From positions 7,771,258 to 7,835,257 of the forward strand of contig CM075852.1 in the NCBI GenBank assembly GCA_037975125.1: a stretch of 64,000 nt of DNA, written 5' to 3'. Numbering within the stretch: position 1 is the stretch's first letter; each line of letters starts with the position of its first letter. Position numbers and translations under genes: made by a program. The notes below the pieces were generated by a model that worked only from the letters and a program-made list of their open reading frames with translations, searched no databases and had not been told where the DNA came from. This stretch comes from Latrodectus hesperus. Taxonomy: Eukaryota; Arthropoda; Arachnida; Araneae; Theridiidae. Shown here one piece after another: positions 33,821 to 49,100 of the stretch.

Positions 33821-35889
33821 TGTGTGTCTTATCAGTAAAATAGTAACATGCATTGTCCTTATCCCTTGGCTGTAGCATGTGATGATATCATCACTTTCAT
33901 CGTAATAGTTATGTTATCAATTTGCAGTTCGAGACACTGTAATGTCCTGCTTATGGGTATGTACCAATTATGTAATTATACATAAAATATTCCTACAAAT
34001 ATTCGAAGACTTGTGGTAAATTAGAATGATTAATATTTAATACAATTATATATTTAATTTCCTGTGATATTTATTCAAAATAAAGATAAGATTTAAAAAG
34101 TATTTTTATTTATTGTTTTTGATGCATGGGACAGTAAAATGAAAAACTTGTCTTAAAACATCATAAATGTCAGGTTTGAAAAATATATAATAAATAAATA
34201 ATTTTTAAATACCCATGATAAAAATGCCTTTTGAATATTGTATTCATTAAGTTTATTTGGAGCACTTTTTTTTCATTTTTTTCAAATATATATTTTGAAA
34301 TGAATAAAAATATAAATGTTTATATAATATTGGGTTCAATGTTTCGCGTGTAATTTTTATCCTGCGATATTTTCGATAGTGATTTATTTTAACATTTCTT
34401 ATAAATTAAATTATTTGATTAATTTCCCAACTAAGGGGTATAAAGAACAACCCTCCCCTTTTATTGTTTTCTCGTGCGATTTCGAATTTCTGCTATATGT
34501 TCTAAATTGATCGACATTGCACTGCAACAGATTCTGCCTAGTTATATAAATAATTGGACGGGTCTATTCTTTCTGCATTAATTCGGCAAAAAAAGCCAAC
34601 CAAATTCTTTTTTTTAACGAAAAAATATATTCTGTATAAAGACATTTGAAATGATTCAAGAGAGATTTAAAACTACATTCTATATATAAGCGATGTTTAT
34701 TATTTTTTATCATAAAAAAAAACAACTTGAAATCACTCTTCATAGTCTCATATGTACTTATATTTCAAAAACATTAAACTTTCTGGATGCTAAAGATCAT
34801 TTACTCTAACTGAATTACATATTCAAATGACTTGGATTTCATGCAATGTGGGTATAGGAAACAATTTTATTTAAAAAAATTGATTCTTAAGTTTTATAAT
34901 TTCAATTAAAATGGTAGTTCACCTTCTTGATTAGTTTCAAACGTAATTTGCGAACGAAGTCAAGCAATCATATGCTATTTGTTTAAAATTTGAAGAAAAA
35001 ATAATTTTCCCTTTCGAAATTAAAAATTATCAGGTGAATTACAAATGTTTTCGATGAAAACATATAATAATTTGCAAAATTTATTTATTTTTGAACTTTT
35101 TTATGAAAATCGTTATTTATTTAAATGAATAGGTATGCATAAGAAGAATTATAAATGAATATACACTTGCAGGCGAATCAAAAATTTAAAATAAGATATT
35201 ATTTATTTTACCGTTTTAGTTATATTTTATGTAAAAATATTTCAATAAGAAATTTCTGGCAAAAGGAATTAAGAAAGAGGAATTTTTCTTTAACAAATTA
35301 AACCCAAAATTTGTAAATATAGTATTTTCTTATTTAATTTATTATTTAAAACTTGGACTCAAGACCTTCAAATTAATGTTATTAAATTAAATTTTATCTG
35401 AAAACATGACTTTGAGATTCGTAAATTAATCGAAGTTTGAGAGATACATTCTATATTCAGTGGAAATACATTAAACCTAAAAAGAATTTTCAAAATTTAT
35501 TTACATGTTAAGCTTGAAATATTTTCAATTCCAATATTCTATTTTAAAATTATACTTTTGTCTATAAAAAAAAGAAATTTACAAATTTATTCACAAATAT
35601 TACTTGAGAAAATAAATAAAGTGCATTCAAATGTGTTCTAATATATTTAGAAATTTTCTGTCTTGTATAATTAGTAACAATCATTTTCTGTCTTACATAA
35701 ATTGTTTAAATAGCTGAACTTGTTTAAAAAATGATTGCATAAAATGAAAATCAATAAAATAAATTTTTCGTTGTCAAAAAATATATTATTCATTATTTTA
35801 ATCGATATATAGTACATAATTATTTTAATCTTATCAAAATTCGAATACATTTCTCATACATAAAGTCAAGCATTCTGATGATAATCGGA
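33821..35889. other. non-coding stretch upstream of the dehydrogenase gene
   Basis: No gene or clear repeat seen. Very AT-rich. Confidence 0.5.
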
Positions 35890-36040
35890 GAAAGATTTAT
35901 CACGGCACTTTACCTCAGATAGCAACATTTTCGATTTTGTTTTTATCTCGCTGAAATATGTAGGCACCGGACACCAAAAAGGCATGGATAAGTAAGATAA
36001 GAACTAAACCAGTTCCTCCATTTGCTCATTCGAAGACGCG
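35890..36040 (+). promoter_or_regulatory. promoter and 5' UTR region of the dehydrogenase gene
   Basis: This block is alignable to 24460-24606 upstream of the exon-1 relic, sharing for example GGATTTACCGCAGCACT-like, GTGAAAT-TGTA-GCACCG and TTTGCTCATTCGAA-like segments. The common ancestry marks it as part of the duplicated gene. Which bases are regulatory cannot be told. Confidence 0.55.
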
Positions 36041-36130
36041 ATGGCTGACGGCAGTGTTGCTATAGTGACCGGCGGGGCTCAAGGAATCGGAGCGGCCATA
36101 ACGAAAGCTTTGTTGGCTAAAGATTATGCA
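36041..36130 (+). CDS. HPGD: dehydrogenase exon 1
   Basis: Thirty codons from the ATG to TATGCA|GTAAGT, phase 0. It encodes VAIVTGGAQGIGAAI, the nucleotide-binding loop. The first ATG directly before this strand is chosen as start, supported by the same ATG in the duplicated relic. Confidence 0.95.
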
Positions 36131-39100
36131 GTAAGTAGAATTCTTTGTCCGAAATTTTTTTAACCATGCCAATTAGATATTTCCTAATATTCTTTTTGGA
36201 AAATTTTTAACAGTATTATGATATTCATGTGTATAATTCAACAACTGCAATGATTTGTCTTACGTAATAGTTCATATTGAAAATTTTTATTATATATTAA
36301 AGAAAACAGATAATAGCATTTATTAAATACTCCCGATATAATTTTATTAATTATAATCCCTAATTGATTATTAATCGTGGGCGCTATTTATAAACACCAT
36401 TTTCAAAGTGTATTTACTCATTTATTCATGATAAATTATTTTTTCAGATAAAATTATCTGATAAATTCATTTGCTTGATACTTACTTATAAGAGAATATT
36501 TTGGTGATATAATATAGAATATAAATAATATATTAAAATATTTTAATTATTTTTCATACATTACTTCTAAAAATATACTTCTTAAAAGTATTATTAGATT
36601 AAAATATTTCTCTCTCTCTCTCTTACAAATGTTTCCAGAATTAAAATAAAATTACTTTTCAAAGTAATAGTTAATTCCTTAAAGTTACTAAAATTTTGAC
36701 AAACATTTAAACGGTTGGCATTGTGTTCAAATCCCAAAGAGAGCAGCTGGTATCAACTAAAATAATCCAGACAGAGAAATTGAGGAAACTTACTCATCAT
36801 CTTAAACTGCGTATTTAACTTACGAAAAGAAACTCTTAACAGTATAAGAGCTTCTTCACTCCAATTGTCCTCGTTTGTCATTTTATGTCATCCAGGGCCA
36901 ACTGCAATTCAAGTCTCGGTAAACATGTACGCTGCAAATTTAACACTTGCTTATATCATTTTTTTTAATACGAATAACTGGAATGATCCGAGGAAAAAGA
37001 ATTTAAAATATCAGATGTTTAAATCAAACTGTCAAACAAACCGTTTATTCGATATTGCTTTGTAGATTATAAAACATCTTATTTTCTAATATTGCGATAT
37101 AATTTGCAGTATTTTTACTTTTATTAAGCATATTCTAAGGAATATTTAATAATAACTAAACAAGAATCCATTTCAGTGTAGCCTTATAACTACATTCAAT
37201 AAGATTTTATAAAAATTCAGTGCAGTTCTTAACAATTATAGTTGTGACTAAATGTATTAATGGATTTTAGAAGCTAAATTATTTTTTATTCATTTTAGTA
37301 GTCCGAATAGTGTAAGTAACAAATTAAATTTATATTAATTCTTTTTAAAATTAAAATCGTACGAATCGACAAAAATTTCCCGCTTGTATATTTCTTTAAA
37401 CAGAAAATTATATTACTATGTTAAATTTCCAGTATTTAAATATTAACACCCAAACGCTTAAAAAGAAAATATTTTGAAAATTTTCAAGTGAATATACATA
37501 CACACATGTATATACATAGATAGTTATGAAGATATTGTCTAGAATTTACTAATTAAATACATAAATGTATATTGATATACATAACATCAAATTTTGAGTC
37601 TTATAGTGTAAAATAATACATTAAAAGTAATACCTAGAAAGTACAAATTGAGAGTTTTTTTAAATATTATTATTTTATTTTATGATATGACCTAATAATT
37701 TAAAATTAAGGATATGTAAATACAAATTGTGTGAGAGCGTTTTTTTTTTAAAAAATAAATTAAAACAAAACTATTACGGCAACAATTTTGGCATCATTTT
37801 AGTAGTTTGAATATGCTGTTGCCATTGAGTGTACTGCTTAAAAAATGTTTTCTGATGTGATTAAATATAATATATATAATTCTGATGTGATTAAATATAA
37901 TAATATTGGTTTAACAAAAAGCGTTTCATAATTTTAGAAATCATTCGCAGAGAAATGTGAAATAAATTAGATTGAGCGAATTTTCTTAACATAAATTATT
38001 TTTCATTTTGACTTTTGATTCTGTAAGATTAGATTCCTCAGTCAGTATAAATGAAGTCTTTATTCTGTTTATAGATAGAATTTTTATCTGTTTGTAATTA
38101 ATTTTTACGGTAATTAACACTGACCTGAAATTCTAGGATGTTATGAGTTTAAACGTAATGTAGGATGTTATTAGCTTAAACGAAATAACATTCTGCTCCG
38201 TAACACCTCGTTCTAGAAATGGAATTTTGTGACCTTTTTCCTCTTTTTAAAATTTTAATTTATTTGTAGTGGCTAGGAATAGCAATAGAATGGGTGAAAT
38301 AATCGCAATTTCAATATTTAATAACTTAGTAAAAAATATTTTCAGGATTTAGTATCTCATTTTCGATCTGTTTTTAATTTATCTAGATATGAAACTTATT
38401 TTGTAATGAAAAACAACGTTTTGTAAGACATTATTATAATTAGTTTATTTTGTAATGTGTAACTTTAGCGTGTTAAAAACTACAATTTCATATTTTCCCG
38501 TTTCTACCACAACTTCAGTTTGAAAGGATTTAATTAATTCTTTGTTTTCTAGCTTATTTCGATCTGCCGAATAGAAATAAAAAGGAACTAATATTTCTGT
38601 ATCTGTTTTCATTGCATTAACTTAATGTTTTCTTTGTTTTCTTGCATATTTCGATATGCAATGTTGAAAACGGAACTAAGATTAATTCTGTATTAACTTT
38701 TATTGTATAAATTTAATATATCTGTCTTTATATCAGATTATAACTACATTAGTATTTAAAATATGTTTTTAATGTGTACACTTTTGTGTGTTAAACTGTG
38801 GAATTTTATATTTTTATGTTTAATCCGAAACTGCAGTCAGAAGTAACTTTAAGTGCATTATATAAATTGTTGCTTATTTCTATATGCCAAATAAAATGAA
38901 ATGACTTCATGGAAGTTTATGCAACCCCTTGTTGGGCTGGATCTTCGAAACTTTGGTGCATGTTTTCCTTAGATTAAATTAGTACTAAGTAATTATGCAA
39001 TAAGTTAGGTTGGAATTATGAATTCATTAAGCCTAATGTAAAAGGATTAAATTGAAACGCGTTGCAAAGCGGGTACATTAGCTAATAATTTATAAAATTA

Positions 39101-42100
39101 TAAATTGCTGTATTGTGTGTAAAGCATGTATTTTTCCTTATGCAAAATTATTACAAGAGAAAACATTTTAGCTGTCACTAGGTATAGATTAAAAATTGAA
39201 TTAAGAGACTTATTTGTTTTATGGTTAAAAACAGACTCAGAGTAATAATTTTAATGTTATTAAATAAATTTCTGATAAAATATATTTTATATCTTCCAAA
39301 ATATTTTTCGATAGTTATAAAAATATAGCATTTTGAATATGAATGAATATAGCATTCTCAAAATATAGCAATTGATTGAAAACTTTTATTTTTAGATTCT
39401 CAATCTTCCATCTTCTTTCTATTTTTAATGTATCGTCATTTTTTATTTGTTAAGGATATAAGAAAAGCTTTCAATTTTACACAGATATCATTGGATAAAT
39501 AATCTGTATATATCGACAAGTTACGATAGAAATTTGGGAAACACATTTAGTTTTACATTTAACAGTACTTTCTTCAAAAATAAAAAAAAAAAAAAAAAAA
39601 AAAAAAAAACTGTTACATGTTAACAAAATTATTTCAGTTTCATCCCATTAAAGAAGTTATCGATTTGATACTGTTTAAAACTTAAAAAATTAAAAATAAA
39701 GTAGTTTAAATTTCGATGAGTTGAAAAAAGTCTTAAACTAAAATTAATTAATGATCTGAAATATTTCTTTTGCAAGTAATTCGATAAAATATATAATGTT
39801 TCTCAAATTCACAGATAATACAAAAAATCCTTGTAAATTTATAATTATTTGCCCATAATTTTTAGTAGGAATTTAAACACTTGAAACCGTAGACTGAATA
39901 TTATTTGACTGACAAATATTTTCAAAGATTGTAGATTTCTGAGTCATAATTGGCTTAATCAAATAAAAATTTTACATAAAAATAATGAATTGTTATACTG
40001 AAATTTTATAACTACTATGTATAATCTAAATCAATAATATCTCGTTTAGTTAAAATCGAATGACTAACATCTAAATACAAACATTCTGTAGGTAGTTGTG
40101 GCAGATATACAAGAAGAGAAAGGAAAAGAATTCGTGAAAGAACAAGCGAAATCATATGGAGACGGAAAAGTATCTTTTGTTCTGTGTGATGTTTCAAAAT
40201 TGGAAGATTATAAAAGTGAGATTTCTGTGAAAGTTTTTCGTTAAACTTAAAGTGTGCAAATTTTGTTATATACTCAAATATTCTCTATTCGAAGTATGCA
40301 TATATGTGTGTGTGTGCCTACGTGTTCTTGATATGTAAGAAGATTTCTTTGAAATCTATATTTTTATGAAATAGTTTTTATGACTTTAGCAAAAGTTATG
40401 ATTATCTTTTTATAATATTTTAAATTAAAATTCTTTTCTTCTAGGTGCTTTTGAATTCACCCTGAAACAATTTAATCGAATTGATGTTTTAGTAAATAAT
40501 GCTGGCATTGTTTTGGAAAGAGATCCTATGAAAACCTTATCTGTTAATGTTGTAAGTATCTTTTAGTTATATGAATATTAGTGCATTTCATTAACGCATT
40601 TAGTATTATTAATTAATTTATCTTTTAAACATCAATATAAATGTACAAATTTTATATTTCTTTTCCTTTCCCATAAATTGTAGTTTTCAGTTGTCTTATT
40701 GTCATTAATGAATGCATTTTATATATCAAGGCAAAATGATTTCAAGTTTGAATGATCTAAAAATTAAAATTAAATGAAGGCTAGCCCTATCTTATAGATG
40801 CTTCTATAGCCTTAGAAACCATATAACTATAAGTTCATCAGCTCTAAAATAAAAATAAGCGTATATATGACCTTACTATGGTCTATTGTCATTTATTAGA
40901 GAATGCTGGAACTTTAACAAAGGAAAAAGAAGATCGTTTATTAAGTTTTGAAAATTTTTTGAAGAAGATTTTTGAACCAATTATATAAAATAACACTTGA
41001 ATTATCTCCAATAATTACGAAATGTGTAAAAAAAAGTATAGCGAACCAGAAATCCTAAAAGTGGCAAAAGCATTTTGTACTAAGTAGCTGGAAAACGTAT
41101 TGATGATTTATAATTACAGATCAAACAAATTGATGATGACAGATAAGGTGGTTTCTTTCCCACAAAAGAAGTCATATATTCAATGTTGAAAGGAAGAAAA
41201 AACAATCGGCGAATGTGAAGATCCCTCAGTCAGGTGACTGGATGAGACAGAAAAGCAGGTAAAAACAATAAAAATAAACCAATGGAGGGATCGAGCTAGG
41301 TGGGGTAGAGTTAGAAAGATGATTTTGGCTTTTAAGAGGTAGTTTTAGTTAGGAATGGAAATAAACTGATTTTATGCTTCTGTGTTTTCTTTCTTATAAA
41401 TTGTAGTTTCAATGTTTTTAAATTTCGTTGTATATTGTTAATTTTCGTTTCCTTACTAAACTGATTTGTTATCAAATCGAATTTGAGATTTGAAATTATC
41501 ATCCTTTAATTAAGTTTTAATTAGTTTGCGTATTAGCCTGTAATTACACAGCATAGGCAAAGTTAAATACGTAATCATACATAATGTTAGCACAGGCAAA
41601 ATTCAAAGAAGTATTTTAACCACATTTTATTAACTGTTGGGTATGTTTTGTGTTAATACTATTGTAAATTCAGAAATTGTTTTGTTTCAGATTTACAGGA
41701 AAAAAAGAACATATTTTTCAATATGTTTAATTTTTTGTGAAAACCTATTCAACATCAAAAGATTTCGCAATGTTTTCTTGGAAATGATCATAGAACTAGT
41801 CCGGTAATAGCCAAATGTATTTTCATAAAATCACGAGAAAGATTAGAGATTATGATGAGAAGAAATTAAGAGAAATCCAATGAAATAGTTAAATCATCAT
41901 AAATGTTAACATGGCAAATCTTATAGTTGCGTTGAAAACCAATCAATTAATTGACAAGAATTAATTAATAATATGAACAAATAGCTATAATTATATCTAT
42001 TGGTGTTAGTCCAAAAATCTTAACTTTATTTTTGTATTGATTCTCCTCACTCATTTTACTTCTGCTCTGCTCAAAAGCATAAACTCGACTTTTACAGTTC

Positions 42101-43116
42101 TGTTTTTTACGCAGGAAGGTGGCGCTGCTGTAACAGAATTTCAGGGATACGGAACATTATCTTTGATTACTTCATTTATTAAACTTTTGTTTCATATTAC
42201 ATTAATTTTTAAATATTGAGAAAAAAGTTATTTTCAAAAGTATATAAACAAGTTATACTTCATAAATTGACACTAATGTGGCTAATGTTGCTATTAAGGT
42301 ATATTGAATGAATATATTATTTTCGAAATAGTGTATAAAATTTTTTGTCAAATTTTAATTAATTTTCATTAATAAAGTAGTCAAATTAAAATTCAAACCA
42401 AAATACGCGGCTAAAATACTGATTTCTGAAAATTTCTAAAATAAATAATTTAAATTATTAACAGCGCAGTACAATATGATGGGAGTAAGATTAATAAACG
42501 AGTTACTATTTTTGTGAGAAGTCGAATATTCTCTTTTGAATGGCGTACATAGATTTGATTGGAATAGGTGGATCAGAAATTCTTAGATCAGAATATTTTA
42601 GTTGTGGAGGAAATCCATTTCGTCATAATTTATTTATCAACGAATGTTTCATTACATCGTTCAAATTATACTACAATCTTTAATTTTTCACTAAAAATAT
42701 TTTTTTCCATTTAGATGGGTCCTATAAATGGCATCCACACAGCATTTGATTACATGGGAAAGAGCAAAGGTGGAAAAGGAGGAATTGTTATAAATGTTGC
42801 TTCAATAGCTGGTGAGTTCATATTATTGAGAAAGGTCAAAATTTCACTTTAAGTATATAATTTTCTAAAAATATATACCTTTTTTCAGCAAATATCCGCA
42901 AAACTTTCTTCCTAAAATTTGGCTTGAAAAATCACAGTGCAGTCTATAATCAAGAATTTTCCTTTCAGATTTAGAATCGTTAATTTCAAAATAACATGTA
43001 CATGCATCTTGTGATTGAAATTGATAGATTGCAAGCTGCTGCAGTTAATTCTAAAAAACTATCAAAAATTTATGGAAATTTATCCTCACTGGATGATCCA
43101 GAATGTTTTTAAAAGT

Positions 43117-43190
<74 letters not shown>

Positions 43191-46100
43191 CGAAAAGGTT
43201 TATCTTTAGGAACATCGAGAATATTGGAAATTCTAGTACTTTTTATAATTATTTCTGAAAAGTTCGTCCGATATGGACCACAAAGTACTCTAAATTCAAC
43301 AGCTTATTTCTGACACAGGCTTACATTGAAAAAGGCTTTGGGCTGAAGTTGCTTTGTTCATATGTAATTTCTAGTGACTTGTTTTAAACTGCGTTTGTAT
43401 GGAGTATTTATTCATTCTTCCAAGGGTTGCCACGTACTTATGACGTCAAGAATAATCATTAAGTCACATTTTATATTTTTTTACTCGATTACAAAAGTTT
43501 GCTCGAAGACCATCCAGCAAAGCTTATTTTGAAGGAAGATGAGGTCTTGACTGCTTATTGACTCTGATGAAATCCAGTCTAAGATCAGTTGAATTTTTTG
43601 TAAACTTAGAGAGGATTATGATTTTTGATATTTATGATTTTTTTCTCTATAAATTCCAGTGAAAAAATTTTGCTGCTGTATTTTATATTTACACAAATCC
43701 GGTATGGTAATAGTAATTGTGAAATTATTGTTAATCCATCGAGGAGTTAATTTGTCAATAAAATAATTTCACAAATTTATATTCTTTTAATTTAAAAGAT
43801 AATAAGTATTCAAAAGTTTACTATATTTAAAATGGGGAAAAAAAAAAAACAACTCAAGTTTTACATTGATAGAAGAATAGTTTTTGTAACTGAAAAATAA
43901 CGTTTTATACGATTGTATGAAGTGGAATTAATGAAAATTTCATAAGCAAGTTTTGTAAAAATGATATTAAACTATGACAGAAAATTCATTTTTACTGGCA
44001 ATATTGCAAACTAACCAGCAAAAATGCATGATTTTATCACTTAACATCCTAATATGTTCAGAAATATTTTTTTCTTTCGTGTATATATAATTTAACAATA
44101 TTAATGTATTTTGCTAGTATGAAAATTTTCATTTGACTAAAAATAAAGTAGCCTATTTCAAGAATTTAAAAAAGTTCCGCTTATTTCGAAAATATAAAGT
44201 ATGTTTTAATAACGAAAACAATAATTTCAAAAACTTATTTGTTGTTTCTTAATAAGTTTTTTACTACTTTGTAACAATATGTAATGATTGATATGCTTCA
44301 CTTAAATGAAAAATTTAATCTACGGTAAATATGCTTAACAACATTCTCAAAGAAATAAAAGCATATTATTTTACCAAATCATGTTTAACAATGAAGAAAA
44401 GGAAAATTTTAATTATAGTATTTTATCAAATTAATTTTTAAAGTTAAAATGATTAAATTTTTTAAAGATTAAATTAAATTATTGATAAAAATGCTCTACT
44501 GCCCATAAATGGGATGATAACATTTACGAGTATTAAAACAAATCAAATGTTTGTAGGATATTTTTCACTCAAAAGAAAAACATTATTTAGTTTTTAATGG
44601 CTAAGAATAGCAAAGTATGAAATGATACAATTAAGTATGGTATCCCTGTATGAAATATATGTGAAAAGTATTTCTTTTTAAATATCATCTTTTCCATAAA
44701 AAATGAATACTTAATAATTTATATCCAAGTAATTAAAATCCTTATTCTGTATGTCTGCCAAATTTTTGTCAGGTTTAAAATTGAATATAGCTATTCGGAA
44801 CAAAATGAAATTTATGTGAGGATATCGGCTTCTGATTTAACTTAAAACAAAGAATTTTTATTAATAACTGTAGTTAATTTAAAAATAATAAGTCTGATTT
44901 GAATTCCCGGTACATTTGCTTATTCAGTAAATGAAGGAATATTCCACACCGAACGTTTTTGCTTCAATAAAAAATCATATGATTATTTTTTTTTCCATTT
45001 AATATTGTCATCTTTCCGTTACTGTTGGAAGTAAATAGTAAAGTATATTTACAGCTACAGATTCCCTTTCTTTCTACATTCTCACAGAATTATTAAATAA
45101 AATTATATGATAGTATTTACGTTTTCACTACTTTTGAAAAAATATTATTTCGCCCTTTTCACCAAATGGATTTTCGAATTTGGGGTACATGTCACTGACA
45201 AAAATGCATTGAAACACGAATGATATAAAAATCATGATTTCATAATAACTCCGTAACTAGCGAAAGTTTTCAAATATTATAAACCTTATTCGACTTGTTT
45301 TTAACTAAAATGTACATAAAACTTTGTTTCGAGTTGCAAAATATCGTTCTTTTTTTTCTAATTTTGAAAAAGAAAGAAAAGTGTTCTTTTACTCCAAATA
45401 TACTTAACTGTTTGTTTCCAGCAGTAACGCAAAGATGCAAAAATCAAAAGTAAGAAAATATAAACATTAAAGCATAGATTTTATCGAATAAACATAACTT
45501 TTATTGAATAAATATCTTTTTATTGAAGCGAAAGAAGTTCTGGGTTGCCATATTACCTCACTTATTGAATAACCAAATGTACAAGGAATTCAAATCAGCG
45601 TTGATTATTTTTTATATTAATTAGATACTGTAATTAAAATTTCAAAATGAAAGTTTTTATATCAGTAAATCAGAGATTGTCATCTTGATATAAGTTTATT
45701 TCATTACTTGTCACTGTTTTCAATTTATACCTGACAGAAATTTTGCAGACAAACAGAATAAGAATTTTAAATACGTTTATATAATTAGGAATTATTCATT
45801 TTTATAAGAAATATGACACAAAGAGAATTATTTTTCATAAATATTTCATACAGTTGTATTGTTAGCTGTTCGTAGGCATCAAAAATTAAATATTTTTATC
45901 TTTGTAACTATTAAACTATAAAAAAATATTAATTTTTAGTTTTGAGAGAAATTGTTGATTATATTATTTTGTATAATTTGTACAATTCTATTTATTGAAC
46001 TGTAGAAATTCAGGTCATCTCCTTTGAGCTATAATCAGAGACTTCAGTGAAATATGATTTTTATGTGCTTTTATTTATTTTGATACACCGTATAGAAAAG

Positions 46101-49100
46101 TATCTAATGTAAGTCTTGCTTCTCTTTTCATTGCAATAATTGCAATAATATATTATCTTTACGTATTAGAGAGAGACTGGAACTTAAAATATGTTTTGCA
46201 ATGTGTACACTTATATATTTTAAACTGTACAATTTCATGTTTTTATATTGTAAACTTCAGTTTGAAGATAACTTTTATACTTCTTTGTGATACTTTGTTT
46301 ATTTTGGTATGTCACATTCAGAAAATATCTAATGCATGTTCTGTTTTCAGTGCAATAATGTTAATCTTTTCATTTTATAACTAAGCGGCTTCGTTATAAT
46401 CTCGGTACTCGCTTAGGTCCCGAAAAAATCTAATCCTTAATAAGCAACATAAGTATTAAATTATAAATTCCTTGAATCAGAGATCTAAAATAATTAAAAC
46501 GGAACGCAACGAAGCAGATACAGTCAGTTTGTCATATATAGGTTCCTATGCATCCTTGTATTATATAAATTTTTAGAAAGTTCAGTCTCTTTTAATTTTT
46601 TGTATTGTTGTTATTTATGACACTTGGATAAAGCAAGCTTGCTAGCCGACGGCCATGGGAAATCAAGTCTTTCGTTAAACCTGAACACCATGAAGGTGAA
46701 AGTACGATGCTCTGAAATTCCTCCGATAGATGGCGCCATCAGAGGATCCTCTCCCTCAATTTTGACTTTGATCAGGAGAGGAAAATTTTCTCCAGACCAT
46801 TACACCCATGGTAACTGCTCAACGACCGAGCATAGGACTATCGATTTCACTGGTTTTTAATTATTATATTATATATTAATTTATCTGTTTTTTTAAGTAT
46901 TCTTCTTCTTCTTTAGAATTGGGTTTGTATGTCATTGGGCACCTCTGCTTTTATCAGCATTTTGTACCATTAACTCCAAACCCAATGTTTCCTAGTTCCA
47001 GTTGACTCGGGTCACCCACTTTATTAATAAAGTCCGATAACCCTTTAATGGAGTCTAGGTGTAACTCTCTAGTATGGATGATGCCTAAAGAGGTTAATCT
47101 AGGGAGGGCAAGAGCCTCGCATTCATAAATGATATGCTCTGCCGTTTCCTCTTGCGTATGACATTTCCAGCAGATAGGGTCTTGCTGAAATAGTCCCATC
47201 TGGTCAGAGAGTCAGTCATACTAGGGATAGCTTCCTGACTTTCACCAGAAGATGGTTTGGAGGTCATTTCTACCTCAAGTGAAGGATTCATTACTGCCCC
47301 TTTACAAGACAGCCTCTGAGTTCACTTGTCTTTTTCAGCAAGGTCAACTTCAGAGGCATCACCTGTAGATGCAGAAAGGATTGTTATTTCTTGTGTCTTT
47401 TCAGCCACAAGATAACAATTTATAAGCTCAGGTAATATAAGTCCACCCAGCATTGCCTGAGATACTGGGCAAGGCAAATTACTCTAGAAGTTTGCCAGGC
47501 AACTAGAGGCTCCGTTAAGACACCAATACCGCGGTGCCAATTAGCCCTAGACACGGAACGCATAACACCAGGGCTTACGGGAGCTGGTTCGCGGCCTCTG
47601 ATTCTATATTCAAGGCTATCCTGTCATTCCTACAGGACGTTCGTTGATCCACCTCCTACCGACGCGCCTGGTAGCTGCTCAGGCCCCAGGTTTTTTAAGT
47701 ATTTATCTGCACATTTCTGTTCAGCAGTAGTTTCCTGCCTTATCAATTTTACGGGAATAGCAATTAATTTTTAACTTTAAGATATTCCATTTAATTAACT
47801 CCAATGGAAAACTATAAAATATATATGTCTTATAATGTTCCATTACAAAACAAATGTCTCGCATAAATATTTATGAAATGCGTTTTTTTTTTCAGGATTT
47901 ATAGTTCATCCTGGATTTCCTATCTATTGCGCTTCAAAGCATGCCGTCATTGGTTTAACACGAGGTTTCGGTGTATGTAAAAAATTTTATCATAGTTATT
48001 TTTTAAGTATATTGTAAAAAAATTACTGTTTCACATTTTTATAAGTCTTAAATGTTTTAGTAGTTACCGATGAATGAAACTACTTAACTAATTATTTGGT
48101 AAACAATATAATTGAATTTATGTGTAATGTTTAGCTCTAACATATTTGTAAATTTAGGGAGTGACCTTTTTCTTTTTATATCGTATTTATTATATGCTTC
48201 GCATTATTTATATGATTCGATGTGTCAAGTTAGAAATTAAATAATTACTTAGTTTTAATTTACAATCTTTGTAAAAAACTTGTCTGTCGATTAGTTGTAT
48301 TTCAACCTGATGTGTCATTTAGCAGAGAAAAGCAGCTGTTAAAATATTACTTTGATCTGTATCACAAATGAACTGTTTGAATGAGAAAAACATATTCCAG
48401 ATAGAAATAGAATTAAAAATGTTTATTAAGTTAATGTATTTTCTTTATAGTTAATCTATTGTGTGCGCTGAATCTTTAATTTATCATTTGACTGTTTAAT
48501 GTTTCTTTTCAAATAAATTGTAAAATTTAAATTCTTCTCTGTCGAAATGTTTAATATTTTTAAATATTTGATTTTTAAACATTTTTTTTCTGAACGATTT
48601 TAATTTTTATCCAAAATAACTATGAACAGCCATTGGCCAGAAAGTTTAAAAATTAACCAGCAATATAAAGTTAATATTATATTTATATTAATTATTTCTT
48701 ATTATAATCTTATATTAGTGTAAACTGAAATAATACTTTGGTAACTAAAAAAATCCTAATCTTTATTTGAACTGAACATTTCGTATTAAGTAAAATGGTG
48801 GCATTTTTGAATTACAGGTATATATAATACCAACATTGTCACCTTAGAATTTAGCAAAAAGGCGCAGATATTTCAACGAACTTGATACACATTATATATA
48901 AAAAATTTTCTTCCAAAAAGATACGCTTTCAAATTTCTTATCATCGTTCGGTTTGTTTGTCGCTCAACGGTCATTTTTTGCACACGAGGGCTAATTAAAT
49001 CGGGACCTATGGCTTAAAGTGGATTCCGAACCACTACAAACATCTATGCCCAAGGTGGGATTCGAACCCACGAACTGTTGAACCGAAGGCAAGAGCGCTA

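Noticed and set aside
43015..43209. Plus-strand ORF rich in Tyr-Ile
   Set aside because: It is the translation of a pure TA microsatellite with short flanks.
47094..47291. Minus-strand ORF as a separate small gene
   Set aside because: It is the start of the LINE-derived frame fused across the deletion, flanked by the element's target-site duplication.
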